Program-made: the position numbers and the translations under genes | From: Streptomyces sp. Edi2 | GTDB lineage: Bacteria; Actinomycetota; Actinomycetes; Streptomycetales; Streptomycetaceae | Assembly: GCF_040253635.1 (NCBI RefSeq) | Contig: NZ_JBEJGX010000003.1 | Location: 8,953,501-9,017,500, forward strand | Length of the DNA stretch: 64,000 nt | Reading direction: 5' to 3' | Shown: in pieces, positions 48,555 to 57,212 of the stretch | How positions within the stretch are numbered: the stretch's first letter is position 1 | Layout: every line of letters starts with the position of its first letter | The notes under the pieces: generated by a model | Told to the model about the DNA's origin: nothing | The model's input: the letters and a program-made list of their open reading frames with translations, nothing else | Databases searched by the model: none

Positions 48555-49187
48555 ATGGTTCCGGATCTGGTCAGGATCTGGGCGTCCGGCTGGGCCGTTT
48601 CACGGCGCACGCCCCGGCCGGTCGAGCATCCGTGGGGGCTGTATATCGAGGTGGGCAAGCCCGACCAGGTGGGGCGCCATGTACTGCCCCACGCCGATGA
48701 GCCCTCGGTACGCCGGGCCGCCGCCGCGGTGACGGTGCCGCACACCTGGCTCAAGGTACCCATGGAACCCGTGGATGTGGGGCACTGGCTGCCGCAGGGC
48801 TGGGTGGTGGACAAGGACGAGGCAGGACATCTGATGGCCGTGGACCTGCAGGTCACCGACCCAGTGGTGCCCCAGGGCTACACCGCGGCCGTGGAGACCG
48901 GCGACGGCCTCATCCACGTCCGGCTACGGGATGCTGCGGGCGACCCGGCCGCCGACGGGCAGATGGCCGTCCTCGGGCGGGCCACGGTCATCGACCGCGT
49001 CACGACCGAGGAGCGGCACCGCCGCCGCGGCCTGGGCAACTTCGTGATGCGTACGCTCGCCGACCGTGCCGTGGCCGAGGGCGCGGACCTCGGCATTCTG
49101 GGCGCGACCGACGAGGGCCGCGCACTCTACGAAACGCTGGGCTGGAAGGTGCACGCCCCGCTGGCGGCATGCATTTACCGGCCCTGA
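48555..49187 (+). CDS. GNAT family N-acetyltransferase
   Basis: A protein of 210 residues. The C-terminal half is a GNAT fold: GRATVIDRVTTEERHRRRGL with the acetyl-CoA pyrophosphate loop RRRGLGNFVMR, then DLGILGATDEGRALYETLGW, the usual C-terminal signature. The N-terminal 110 residues are less conserved and may bind the acceptor. The ATG at 48555 follows CGGGAGGG. The 3' end overlaps by 13 bp the convergent HD-domain gene. Acceptor unknown. Confidence 0.83.
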   Translation: MVPDLVRIWASGWAVSRRTPRPVEHPWGLYIEVGKPDQVGRHVLPHADEPSVRRAAAAVTVPHTWLKVPMEPVDVGHWLPQGWVVDKDEAGHLMAVDLQVTDPVVPQGYTAAVETGDGLIHVRLRDAAGDPAADGQMAVLGRATVIDRVTTEERHRRRGLGNFVMRTLADRAVAEGADLGILGATDEGRALYETLGWKVHAPLAACIYRP

Positions 49188-49762
49188 TACTGGGTTCGGG
49201 CAGTCACCCGCTCGACGCGGTGCCGCCACTGCTCCAGGCCCGCCACCCGAAGGCCCACGACCTTCCCCGCGTCATCGGCGTGGCGCAGCGCGACGGCCGC
49301 GAGGAAGTCGGGATGTGCCTCGAACGCGGCCTGCTCCTCAGGCGTCATCGGGCCGCCCTGGAGGGCGAGGGTACGGGTGCTCTCCGGGGACAGCCCGGTC
49401 GCATGCTCCGCGTCCGTCGCCGCGAGGTATCGCTTGGCAGGGATGTGGAGCGCGACCAGCCGTGCGACCTGCGCGCCCAGCAGGCCGGCGACGGCCGCGG
49501 CGGCGTGCTCGCCGTGCCGTGCCTCGTCCCCGGGAACCAGGTGGTGGCCGATGTCGTGCACCAGACCCGCGACCTGAAGCTCCTCGTCGTGCGGGTGCCG
49601 CAGTGCCAGAACGGCCGCTACCTGAAGGCCGTGGTCGAGGATGTCCACCGGGTCGCCCGACCGGTCCGGCGTGTCCCAGACGTCCTCGCAGTTGGCCAGC
49701 ATGCCCATCGGCCCGTCCACGGAGAGCGGTTGCTGATTCCCTCTGCCTGCCGGTTCGTTCAT
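49175..49762 (-). CDS. HD-domain phosphohydrolase
   Basis: A protein of 195 residues. The metal-binding HD motif is in VAGLVHDIGHHLVPGD (about residues 67-82), with an upstream His in VDILDHGLQVAAVL and a later His in RLVALHIPAKRYL, as in HD-superfamily phosphohydrolases and the related PhnZ-like mixed-valent oxygenases. The spacing suits PhnZ/MIOX-like relatives as well as nucleotidases, so the reaction is open. Convergent with the GNAT gene, whose stop it overlaps. AGGA precedes the ATG. Confidence 0.8.
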   Translation of the reverse strand: MNEPAGRGNQQPLSVDGPMGMLANCEDVWDTPDRSGDPVDILDHGLQVAAVLALRHPHDEELQVAGLVHDIGHHLVPGDEARHGEHAAAAVAGLLGAQVARLVALHIPAKRYLAATDAEHATGLSPESTRTLALQGGPMTPEEQAAFEAHPDFLAAVALRHADDAGKVVGLRVAGLEQWRHRVERVTARTQYQGR

Positions 49763-50133
49763 CGCCTAGTCCTCGCCCTGCCTGCTTACGTCCTTGTGTG
49801 ACTTGCCTGCCTGCCTGCCTGCCTTCGCAACTCGCGGCACAGGAATCTGCCGTATGCGGTTGTCCACGAGGTGTACGCGAGCCGTCCGGGCGGGGGCCCG
49901 TCGCGCCCGCCGCACACGGAGAGGAGCGACCCATGCCGGCACCTCCTGCGCTGCACGAGCGTCCCGGGCGTCCCGGGTGTCCCAGGCCCCGGGGCGGCAC
50001 GGAGAGGTGGCGCATGCCGCTGTGGGACGATTCCGGGCGCAGCGCAGCGCACGGGCGACGACGGCACAGCCACTCGTCCGGTCAGGCGCGCACGACAACA
50101 GGCTGACATGGCAGTGAGACGGGGAAGAATCAG
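49763..50133. other. intergenic region with GCCT and CGTCCCGGG repeats
   Basis: A (TGCC)n-like run near 49801-49825 and a repeat GCGTCCCGGGCGTCCCGGG near 49960-49980. No gene supported. Confidence 0.5.
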
Positions 50134-50700
50134 ATGTTCGCGAGATCGCTGGGCGACGACGGTGCGGAGCTGCGGCCACTGGAGCCGTGGCATGCCGGGG
50201 AGTACCTCGCCCATATGGACCGGGGCCGCGAGTACATCGGCCGCTCCATCGGGCTGGCGGACCGCGCCACCGATCTCGCCTCCGCCACGGCGTTCTTGCA
50301 GTCCTACGCGGACAAGGCGGCTGCCGACACCGGCCGGCTCTACGGAATCTGGGCGGACGGTGTGCTCGTCGGCGGCGTCCTGTTCAGGACATTCGACACC
50401 GAGTCCGGCAACTGCGAGGTCGGCTGCTGGCTGGAGGAGGCGGCCGCCGGGCGCGGTCTGATCACGCGCGCGATCCGGGTGCTCATCGACTGGGCGGTCG
50501 GGGAACGTGGGATGCACCGTGTGGAGTGGATCGCGTCCTCCTCCAACACCGCAAGCATCAACGTCGCCAAGCGGCTCGGCATGGTGCGGGAGGGAGTGCT
50601 ACGGGAGAGCAACCCCTACCGCGGTGTACGTCACGACATGGAGATCTGGTCGGTCCTGGCCCGGGACTGGCCCACACAGCGCGCGTCCGGCGGCCGGTGA
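50134..50700 (+). CDS. GNAT N-acetyltransferase, RimJ/RimL type
   Basis: A protein of 188 residues with the RimJ/RimL arrangement: an N-terminal ELRPLEPWHAGEYLAHMDRG, a central EVGCWLEEAAAGRGLITRAI with the acetyl-CoA loop, and VEWIASSSNTASINVAKRLG followed by REGVLRES. Such enzymes acetylate protein N-termini, amino acids or antibiotics. GGGGAAG lies before the ATG. It is convergent with the encapsulin cargo gene, ending 106 bp from its stop; no functional link is evident. Confidence 0.85.
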   Translation: MFARSLGDDGAELRPLEPWHAGEYLAHMDRGREYIGRSIGLADRATDLASATAFLQSYADKAAADTGRLYGIWADGVLVGGVLFRTFDTESGNCEVGCWLEEAAAGRGLITRAIRVLIDWAVGERGMHRVEWIASSSNTASINVAKRLGMVREGVLRESNPYRGVRHDMEIWSVLARDWPTQRASGGR

Positions 50701-50806
50701 CCTCCGCCGGCCGGAGCCCCGGTGCAGGCCAGGGCCCCGGCGCCGGCGTTGCCATCCGGGTCGCCGACCGGCAGGATGGCCGGCAACCCGGACGGACGGA
50801 GTGGGG

Positions 50807-52453
50807 TCAGGCGGTCTGCTGCAACCGGTGCAGCGATGCCACCAGTTTGTCCACCTCCTCGGATGTGTTGTAGAGCGCGAGTGACGCACGCGCCGCGCTC
50901 TCCAGGCCGTAGTGGGCCAGCGCCGGTTGGGCGCAGTGGTGGCCGGCCCGGATGGCGATGCCGTCGCGGTCCAGCCACTCGGCGATCGTGGACGGGGCGT
51001 GGCCGGCGAGGGTGAAGGTCAGTACCGCGATTCTGTCGGGCGCGGAGCCCAGCAGCTCAAGGCCGGGGACCGTGGCCAGGGCCTGCTGTGCGTACGCCAT
51101 CAGCGAGGTCTCGTAGGCGGCGATGGCGTCCCGGTCGAAGGAGGTCAGCCAGTTCAGCGCGGACAGCAGACCGACCACGCCGGAGATGTGCCCGGTTCCG
51201 GCCTCGAGGAGGTGCGGTACGGGGGCGTAGGTGGTGCGGTGGAAGCTGACCGAATCGATCATGTTGCCGCCGCCCTGCCACGGCGCCATGTCCCGCAGGA
51301 CCTCCGGCTTCGCGTACAGAGCGCCGATGCCCGTCGGGGCGAACAGCTTGTGGCCGGAGAACACATAGAAGTCGGCGTCCAGGTCCTGCACATCGACCGG
51401 GAAGTGCGCCACCGCCTGGGCCCCGTCCACCAGAACCTTGGCGCCGTACCGGTGGGCGAGCGCGGTCATCTCGCGCACCGGCGGGACGGTGCCGAGCACA
51501 TTCGACGCCTGGCTTACGGCGACGAGTTGCGTACGCATGGAGAGCAGATCGGCGTACGCGTGGAGATCGATCTGACCGTCCGGCTGGAGGGGTACGGGTA
51601 CCACCCGGGCACGGGTTTCCTTGGCGATCAACTGCCAGGGAACGATATTCGAGTGGTGCTCCAGTACAGGCACCAGGATGTCGTCCCCGGGGCCGAGGTT
51701 GGCCCGCCCCCAGCTCTGGGCGACGAGGTTGATCGCCTCGGTGGTGCCGCGTACGAAGACGATGTCGTCGGGTGACGGTGCGCCCAGGAACCGGGCGACC
51801 GCCGCCCGGCCCGCTTCGTAGGCCTCGGTGGCTTCCCGGGCCATGGTGTGCGCACCACGGTGGATGTTGGAGTTGGCGGATCCGTAGAAGCCGGCCAGTG
51901 TCTCGATCACCTGGCGTGGCTTCTGTGTGGTGGCCCCGTTGTCCAGCCAGACCAAGGGGTGCCCGTTCACGGTCCGGTGCAGGATCGGGAAGTCCCGGCG
52001 GGCCATCTCGGGCGAGAAGGCGACGTGTTGGCCGGGGAGGCCGGTGGGTTGTACGGGCTGGGTGGCGGCGGCTTGCACGGGCTGGGTGGTGGTGGGGTGT
52101 ATGGGTTGGTCGGTGGATGGGATGGCGGCGGCCGGATCGGCGCTGACCGTGGCGGTGCTGGTCGGGACGGCGGCGGTCGGAGCGGTGCTGACCGGACCGG
52201 CGGCGAGCGGGGCAGTGCTGACCGGCCCAGCGGCGGCCGGAGCAGCGGCGGTCGTAGCAGCGGTGACCGGATCCGCGGGCACGTCCGTGCCCGCGCCCGC
52301 GCCCGTGCTCATGGCCGACGCTGCAGCCAGTGCCGTGGCCAGCGCCGCAGTCAGTGCCGTGGCCGGATCGGCGGATGTCAGGCCGTCGGCCGGGGGGCTC
52401 GCGGGGGGAGCCGTGTGCGGCCACCGGCTCCCGGTAACGTCAGGAATAGTCAT
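50807..52453 (-). CDS. SufS-type cysteine desulfurase, encapsulin cargo with disordered N-terminal extension
   Basis: A protein of 548 residues. The catalytic part (about 150-548) is a group II cysteine desulfurase that takes sulfur from cysteine as persulfide. The PLP Lys is in FYVFSGHKLFAPTGIG, the substrate/PLP His in LEHHSNIVPWQL and the persulfide Cys in RAGHHCAQPALAHYG. Residues 1-145 are an Ala/Pro/Thr-rich unstructured extension with repeats (GPVSTAP twice, TQPVQ twice), absent from ordinary SufS. Such extensions target Family 2 encapsulin cargo to the shell interior. The start codon at 52453 lies inside the end of the shell gene (ATGACTATTCCTGA, 14-bp overlap), so the two are translationally coupled. 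No suf operon is nearby. Confidence 0.9.
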   Translation of the reverse strand: MTIPDVTGSRWPHTAPPASPPADGLTSADPATALTAALATALAAASAMSTGAGAGTDVPADPVTAATTAAAPAAAGPVSTAPLAAGPVSTAPTAAVPTSTATVSADPAAAIPSTDQPIHPTTTQPVQAAATQPVQPTGLPGQHVAFSPEMARRDFPILHRTVNGHPLVWLDNGATTQKPRQVIETLAGFYGSANSNIHRGAHTMAREATEAYEAGRAAVARFLGAPSPDDIVFVRGTTEAINLVAQSWGRANLGPGDDILVPVLEHHSNIVPWQLIAKETRARVVPVPLQPDGQIDLHAYADLLSMRTQLVAVSQASNVLGTVPPVREMTALAHRYGAKVLVDGAQAVAHFPVDVQDLDADFYVFSGHKLFAPTGIGALYAKPEVLRDMAPWQGGGNMIDSVSFHRTTYAPVPHLLEAGTGHISGVVGLLSALNWLTSFDRDAIAAYETSLMAYAQQALATVPGLELLGSAPDRIAVLTFTLAGHAPSTIAEWLDRDGIAIRAGHHCAQPALAHYGLESAARASLALYNTSEEVDKLVASLHRLQQTA

Positions 52454-53822
52454 GGAAGTTGGAGACCTCGACGTTCTGGAGTACGGCGAGCGCATCCTCC
52501 ACCAGTACCGCGGTGTTGAAGTACGCCGTCATCAGGTACGACGTGACGCCCTTCTGGTCGACACCCATGTTCCGCATCGACAGGCCGGGTTCCACCTCGT
52601 CCTCGACCTTCGCGGGACGCAGACCCACCACGCCCTGCTCCGCCTCACCGGTGCGCATCAGCAGGATCTCGGTGGTGCCGACGCCGGCACTGCCGGAGAA
52701 CCGCACCTTGTCGGAGGGGAGCAGCGGCACGCCGCGCCAGGTCAGCAGCGGACTGCCGAAGCGGTTGTCGATCACCGGGGGCACGCCCCGGCGCGTACAT
52801 TCCCGGCCGAATGCGGCGATGGCCCTGGGGTGGGCGAGGAAGTAGCCGGGCTGCTTCCAGACCCTGGTGAGCAGTTCGTCCAGGTCGTCGGGGGTCGGGG
52901 AACCGGTGCGCGCCTGCACCCGCTGCCCGGGGGCCACATTGTTGAAGAGGCCGAATTCCGGGTGGTTGAGCAGCGAGGCCTCCTGCCGCTCACGCAGGGC
53001 GTGCACGGTGAGGTTGGACTGGGCGCGAGTCTGGTCGATGGGCCCGTTGTAGAGGTCGGAGACCCGGGTGTGGACGCGCAGCACCGTCTGGGCGAGGGTC
53101 ATGTGGTACTCGCGGGGTGTGTCCTCGTAGTCGACGAACGTCATGGGGAGTTCCGGTTCGCCGACGTGCCCGGCGCTGAGATCGACCGGTACCTCGGCGC
53201 CCGGCAGGACGCCGTCGGCCGAGAGGTAGGCATCCATCGCTCCCCGCACTGCCGTGTTCCGGTCGCACAGCCCGGTGAGCACGCTGCGTTCGAGGCACAG
53301 GGCCACGCCGGGGGTGAGCGCCCGGATGCGGTACGGCAGGGGCTCGGAGCGGGTCCAGGCATCGAGATCGAAGAACTGGCCGTCACCGATCACTTCGAGT
53401 ACGGCGTCCTCGCCGTAGCGTCCGCTGACCCGCTTTTCGGCACGTCCCTGGGCGATGACCCACAGCTTGTCGTGCGCCTCACCGTCCTGGGCCAGCATTT
53501 CTCCGGCCTCGAAGGTGACTTCCGTGAAGGAGCCCGCAAGTTCGGAGAGCAGTGCGTCGTCGGCGTCCCGCAGGTACGGAAGTTCCCGCAGATCCCCCGG
53601 AATGACGCGGGGCGAACCACCATCGTTGTGAGTGCTGATGCGGTCGTCGCCGAGGACGTAGGTACGGCGGCGGTTGACGCGGAAGACACCCGATTCGACA
53701 TCCACCCATGGCAGGGCGCGGAGCAGATAGCGCGGGGTGATACCGCGCATCTGCGGGCTGGTCTTGGTGGTGGTCGCCAGTTGCCGTGCCGCATCCGGGC
53801 TGAGACTCGTCTGGTCGTTCAT
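52440..53822 (-). CDS. Family 2 encapsulin nanocompartment shell protein with cyclic-nucleotide-binding-like domain
   Basis: A protein of 460 residues. Residues about 1-80 are an N-terminal arm. Residues about 85-195 look like a cyclic-nucleotide-binding domain (LLSELAGSFTEVTFEAGEML, KLWVIAQGRAEKR, FFDLDAWTRSEPLPYRIRAL). The remaining 260 residues match the SrpI-like HK97-fold shell (SNLTVHALRERQEASLLNHP, RRGVPPVIDNRFGSPLLTWR, SAGVGTTEILLMRTGEAEQG). The C-terminus is LVEDALAVLQNVEVSNFHDY. Encapsulin shells self-assemble into icosahedral cages of 24-40 nm around a cargo enzyme. By nomenclature a shell with this insert is Family 2B. GAGGAGG precedes the ATG at 53822. The cargo gene overlaps its end. 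Confidence 0.88.
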   Translation of the reverse strand: MNDQTSLSPDAARQLATTTKTSPQMRGITPRYLLRALPWVDVESGVFRVNRRRTYVLGDDRISTHNDGGSPRVIPGDLRELPYLRDADDALLSELAGSFTEVTFEAGEMLAQDGEAHDKLWVIAQGRAEKRVSGRYGEDAVLEVIGDGQFFDLDAWTRSEPLPYRIRALTPGVALCLERSVLTGLCDRNTAVRGAMDAYLSADGVLPGAEVPVDLSAGHVGEPELPMTFVDYEDTPREYHMTLAQTVLRVHTRVSDLYNGPIDQTRAQSNLTVHALRERQEASLLNHPEFGLFNNVAPGQRVQARTGSPTPDDLDELLTRVWKQPGYFLAHPRAIAAFGRECTRRGVPPVIDNRFGSPLLTWRGVPLLPSDKVRFSGSAGVGTTEILLMRTGEAEQGVVGLRPAKVEDEVEPGLSMRNMGVDQKGVTSYLMTAYFNTAVLVEDALAVLQNVEVSNFHDYS

Positions 53823-53966
53823 CACAGGACCTCCTCGACGACAGGCGTGTCAGGTGGCCGGAACCCGGCCGAGCGACACGCGGGAATCTGATCGTGTTGT
53901 CGAAGCCCGCCACCCGCAACCAACCGTTTGACGGCGTTAGGCCGGAAATATTCGCTGTATGAACTT

Positions 53967-53976
53967 CGCAATTGCG
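53967..53976. promoter_or_regulatory. palindrome CGCAATTGCG upstream of encapsulin operon
   Basis: A perfect 10-bp palindrome about 145 bp upstream of the shell start, in the AT-rich patch that most likely holds the operon promoter. A regulator is not identified. Confidence 0.35.
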
Positions 53977-54344
53977 GATATATGTACGATAGTTTGGCCG
54001 TGAGGTGCCGCTATGGTGCGCGCCCATTCCGGGATCTTCGGAGTCGAGGCGCCCCGGTCGCTTTCCTCTGCCGCTCGCCGTACCGGATATGCGACGTGAT
54101 TTGCTCTCATAACAGTCCTTGGCGAATCCTCAAGGATGGCTTATGCAGGGGGAGTTGGTGCTCTTCGGCGCCGCGTCAAACCACTCCGGGGCTCTTCTTT
54201 CCGTGGTTTCCGAGGGCGCGTCGGCGGTGGCGTGGCCCTGCGGCGCGGGCCGGGTTCTGTGCGCGTCACCGGTGCGAGCGCAGTGCGTCAGCCGCGGCGG
54301 TGCGCAGGGGGTACACGGTGCTCCGAAGGTGTCCCGAGAAGATG

Positions 54345-54393
54345 CAGGAGCCGCCCTCCCCGGGGCGACGGCCCACGGGAAAGGCGGCTCCTG
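54345..54393 (-). terminator. terminator of the I36 inhibitor gene
   Basis: CAGGAGCCGCC pairs perfectly with GGCGGCTCCTG (11 bp) 18 bp beyond the stop, on the minus strand. Confidence 0.7.
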
Positions 54394-54410
54394 TGCCGTG
54401 CCGGTTCCCC

Positions 54411-54803
54411 CTACTGGGGCTTGAAGGAACGGATCTGGTAGCTGCCCTGCAGGTTGCCGCCCGCGCCGGAGGGTGTGGACCCGACGCGCGCGTGGTAGTT
54501 GGTCTGCGTGTAGTACTGCACGCGGTGCCGGGTGTTGTTCCATACGGAGCGGACATTCTGTCCCCGCTGGATGAAGGAGCAGTTGTCGGCGGTGTTCGCC
54601 TTACTGGACTGCGACCACTGGCAACGGGTTCCCCCGCCGTTCCAGTCGCTGTAGATGCAGAAGTAGCCGGAAGTGCAGTGGAAGGCCGCCGGGCGGGCGG
54701 ACGCCGTGGGGGCCGCGGTCGCGGTGGGTGCGGTCCCCAGAGCGGCTGTCAGGGCGGCGGTCAGGGCGGCAGCGGCGACGGCGAACGAGCGGAGACGGCG
54801 CAT
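54411..54803 (-). CDS. secreted peptidase inhibitor family I36-like protein
   Basis: A protein of 130 residues. Signal peptide at residues 1-35 (MRRLRSFAVAAAALTAALTA then TATAAPT). The mature domain reads AAFHCTSGYFCIYSDWNGGG, TRCQWSQSS, NCSFIQRGQNVRSVWNN, with four Cys that should form two disulfides. This pattern matches the gamma-crystallin-like I36 inhibitors such as SMI of Streptomyces, which block extracellular metalloproteases. AAGGAG precedes the ATG at 54803. Confidence 0.83.
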   Translation of the reverse strand: MRRLRSFAVAAAALTAALTAALGTAPTATAAPTASARPAAFHCTSGYFCIYSDWNGGGTRCQWSQSSKANTADNCSFIQRGQNVRSVWNNTRHRVQYYTQTNYHARVGSTPSGAGGNLQGSYQIRSFKPQ

Positions 54804-55454
54804 GGGAAGAACTCCTTTTCCTCGATTTTTCCTCGGTGGTGGCCGGCGAGGGGCAGGGTCGCCGCGGACCGGCCGGGAAGGTCGCGTACGAGCAGGGAAG
54901 GCAGGCCACGCCGGGCCGGAGGGGCAACGGGTGGCCGGGCCGTGAAGCGTCATCAGTATGGTTCGCAGCCGTGCTGCCGACTCAGGGCATTTCTGGCCTC
55001 ACCAGGGCCTGTTGGAGCGCGACGGCGTAGGTACCGGGCGTACGCCGCACGTACCTCCGCTCACACGCGGAGCGCACTCACGCGAAGAGAGCACTCACGC
55101 GAAGACTTCACGCGCACTCGGTTCGCAGCCGGTCGGCCAGCCGGCCAGTCCCGCCCGGCAGCTACCGGGCGGGGCTTGCCGAAGCCCCGCCCCGTTGGCC
55201 CGGATCGCCGGGCTCATGGGCAGCTGACGGGTTTGGTGTGTTGTGGGCAGGGGTGCCCGGGTTTGGCTCCGGTGGCCGGGCCGCCTCAGGTCTGTGGGGG
55301 CCTTTGATTGCAAGGGACATCCGTCCCAAGGGGTGCCGCTCCCGATGACTGCTCCGTATTGTCAGCTCGCGCCGGAGCCTTCCCGTCCGGAAGCTCGTGG
55401 AGGGATGCCCTCCGGGCCCGCGATACCTGGCAGCGCCTGCACCGAGGAGCAGTG
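54804..55454. other. intergenic region with tandem repeat and hairpin
   Basis: A unit GCACTCACGCGAAGA is tandemly repeated near 55073-55104. The strong hairpin at 55167-55192 follows. The last 20 bases hold the ribosome site of the symporter. No gene supported. Confidence 0.5.
55167..55192. terminator. strong hairpin, GGGCGGGGCTT stem
   Basis: A perfect 11-bp stem (GGGCGGGGCTT with AAGCCCCGCCC) around GCCG. It has no gene ending directly before it on the + strand, so it may insulate the symporter gene or act as an attenuator in its leader. Confidence 0.6.
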
Positions 55455-56981
55455 GTGACACCCCTGATCGTACCGGTCATGATCGTATTTGGAATATTCC
55501 TGCTCGCCATGGTGACCGTGGGTATCTGGACGTACCAGGACACGCTGACGTTCTCCGACTTCGCGCTGGGCGGGCGCCGGTTGAGTGCACCACTGGCGGC
55601 CCTGTCCGCGGGCGCCAGTGATATGTCCGGCTGGCTGTTCCTGGGTCTGCCCGGGGCCGTATACGCGGCCGGGATCGGCGCCTCGTGGATTGCCGTCGGC
55701 CTGGCCGTCGGTACGTATCTCAACTGGCGCCTGGTCGCACCGCGGTTGCGTACCTACACCGAGCTGGCCGGCGACGCCAAGACGCTGTCGGCGTACCTGG
55801 AGGAGCGGTTCGAGGACGGCAGCAGGATGCTGCGTCTGGTCTCGGCAACCGTCATCGTCGTCTTCTTCACCGTCTACGTGGCCAGCGGCCTCCTGGCCGG
55901 GGGAGTGCTGTTCGAGGAAATCTTCGGTGGCGGTTTCGAATTCGCGCTCACCGTCTTCGCCGTGGTGATCGTCGTCTACACCGTCCTGGGCGGCTTCCGC
56001 GCGGTGAGTGTGACGCACTCGGTACAGGCCACGGTGATGTTCTGCGCGGCCGTCGCGCTCCCCGTGATCGGTATCGGGCTGCTCGGGGGATTCGGCGCGA
56101 TGCACAGGCTGCTCGCCCACAAGACGCCGTCCCTGCTGGACATGGGCGCCAAGGCCCACTTCGACGGCGCCCGGTGGACGTCCGGTGAGCCGCTGGGCGC
56201 GGTGGCCGTCATCTCCCTGCTCGCCTGGGGTCTGGGCTATTTCGGGCAGCCGCACATCCTGGCCCGCTTCATGAGCATCCGCAGCACCCGTGACATCCCG
56301 TTGGCCCGCCGTATCGGTGTGGGCTGGGTGGTCGTCTGTCTGGCGGGTGCCTCGCTCGTGGGCCTGGTCGGGATCGCGGCCCTCAACCAGCCGCTGGACA
56401 ACCCTGAGACCGTCTTCATCGAGCTCTGCGCCCAGTTGGTCAATCCGTGGGTCGCCGGCATCCTGCTGGTCGCCGTGCTCGCCGCGATCAAGTCCACCGC
56501 GGACAGCCAGCTGTTGGTCTCGGCGATGGCCCTCACCGAGGACTTCTACCGGGCCTTCGTCAAGCGGCGGGCCTCGGACGCGTCGATGGTACTGGCGGCT
56601 CGTGTGACGGTCGTGGCCGTGGCGCTGGTGGCCTACGTCATCGCACTCAGCGGCGGTGCCGTACTGGATATCGTCGCCTACGCCTGGGCGGGCTTCGGCG
56701 CCGCCTTCGGCCCGGTCATCCTGCTGTCGCTCTACTGGCCGCGTATGACCCGGGCCGGGGCGATGGCCGGCATCGTGACGGGTGCGGTCACCGTCGTCAT
56801 GTGGAAGCAGATCGACCCGCTCCTCGGGCCGCTCCGCTCGGGCATCTACGAGATGGTGCCCGGTGTGCTCGCGGCCACCGCGGCGGCGCTGGTCTTCGGG
56901 AAGTTCGTCGGCCGCCCTCCGCGCCGCACCTGGTCGGGCCCCATGGAGAAGCGGGCCGCCGCTACGGTGCCGGCCGGCTGA
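55455..56981 (+). CDS. putP: sodium/proline symporter (SSS family)
   Basis: A protein of 508 residues with about 13 membrane helices. SSS-family features: DFALGGRRLSAPLAALSAGA, SDMSGWLFLGLPGAVYAAGI (sodium/substrate site), YTELAGDAKTLSAYLEERFE, LGYFGQPHILARFMSIRS and AAIKSTADSQLLVSAMALTED. These match PutP-type Na+/proline importers closely. GTG at 55455 with GAGGAG upstream. It stands alone; no proline catabolic gene is adjacent. Confidence 0.88.
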   Translation: MTPLIVPVMIVFGIFLLAMVTVGIWTYQDTLTFSDFALGGRRLSAPLAALSAGASDMSGWLFLGLPGAVYAAGIGASWIAVGLAVGTYLNWRLVAPRLRTYTELAGDAKTLSAYLEERFEDGSRMLRLVSATVIVVFFTVYVASGLLAGGVLFEEIFGGGFEFALTVFAVVIVVYTVLGGFRAVSVTHSVQATVMFCAAVALPVIGIGLLGGFGAMHRLLAHKTPSLLDMGAKAHFDGARWTSGEPLGAVAVISLLAWGLGYFGQPHILARFMSIRSTRDIPLARRIGVGWVVVCLAGASLVGLVGIAALNQPLDNPETVFIELCAQLVNPWVAGILLVAVLAAIKSTADSQLLVSAMALTEDFYRAFVKRRASDASMVLAARVTVVAVALVAYVIALSGGAVLDIVAYAWAGFGAAFGPVILLSLYWPRMTRAGAMAGIVTGAVTVVMWKQIDPLLGPLRSGIYEMVPGVLAATAAALVFGKFVGRPPRRTWSGPMEKRAAATVPAG

Positions 56982-57212
56982 GCCCGCGAGGGCTGGGGAG
57001 GCTGAGCCCGCAGGGCCGGGGGCGGCCGGGCGCGGTGCCTGGTTCCTGCGGCCCGGCCCCACGGGACTCACGGGCCCCACCGGCCCAACGGCCGTACAGT
57101 CCCACCGGCCGCACCGCCCACCGCCGAACGTTCCCCGGTCGCACCCGTCCCGCCCGTGCGTCACGCGCCTTATGATCCAAGAGGCTCAGCGTGCACCACG
57201 ACGGGAAAAGAT

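Larger units (their letters stand above)
53823..54410. other. intergenic region: encapsulin promoter area and I36 terminator
   Basis: AT-rich stretch at about 53940-54000 upstream of the shell gene with a palindrome, then a hairpin at 54345-54393. No gene supported. Confidence 0.5.

Noticed and set aside
53967..54440. Possible RNA or riboswitch upstream of the encapsulin operon
   Set aside because: No recognisable riboswitch core; only a short palindrome and the neighbour's terminator are visible.
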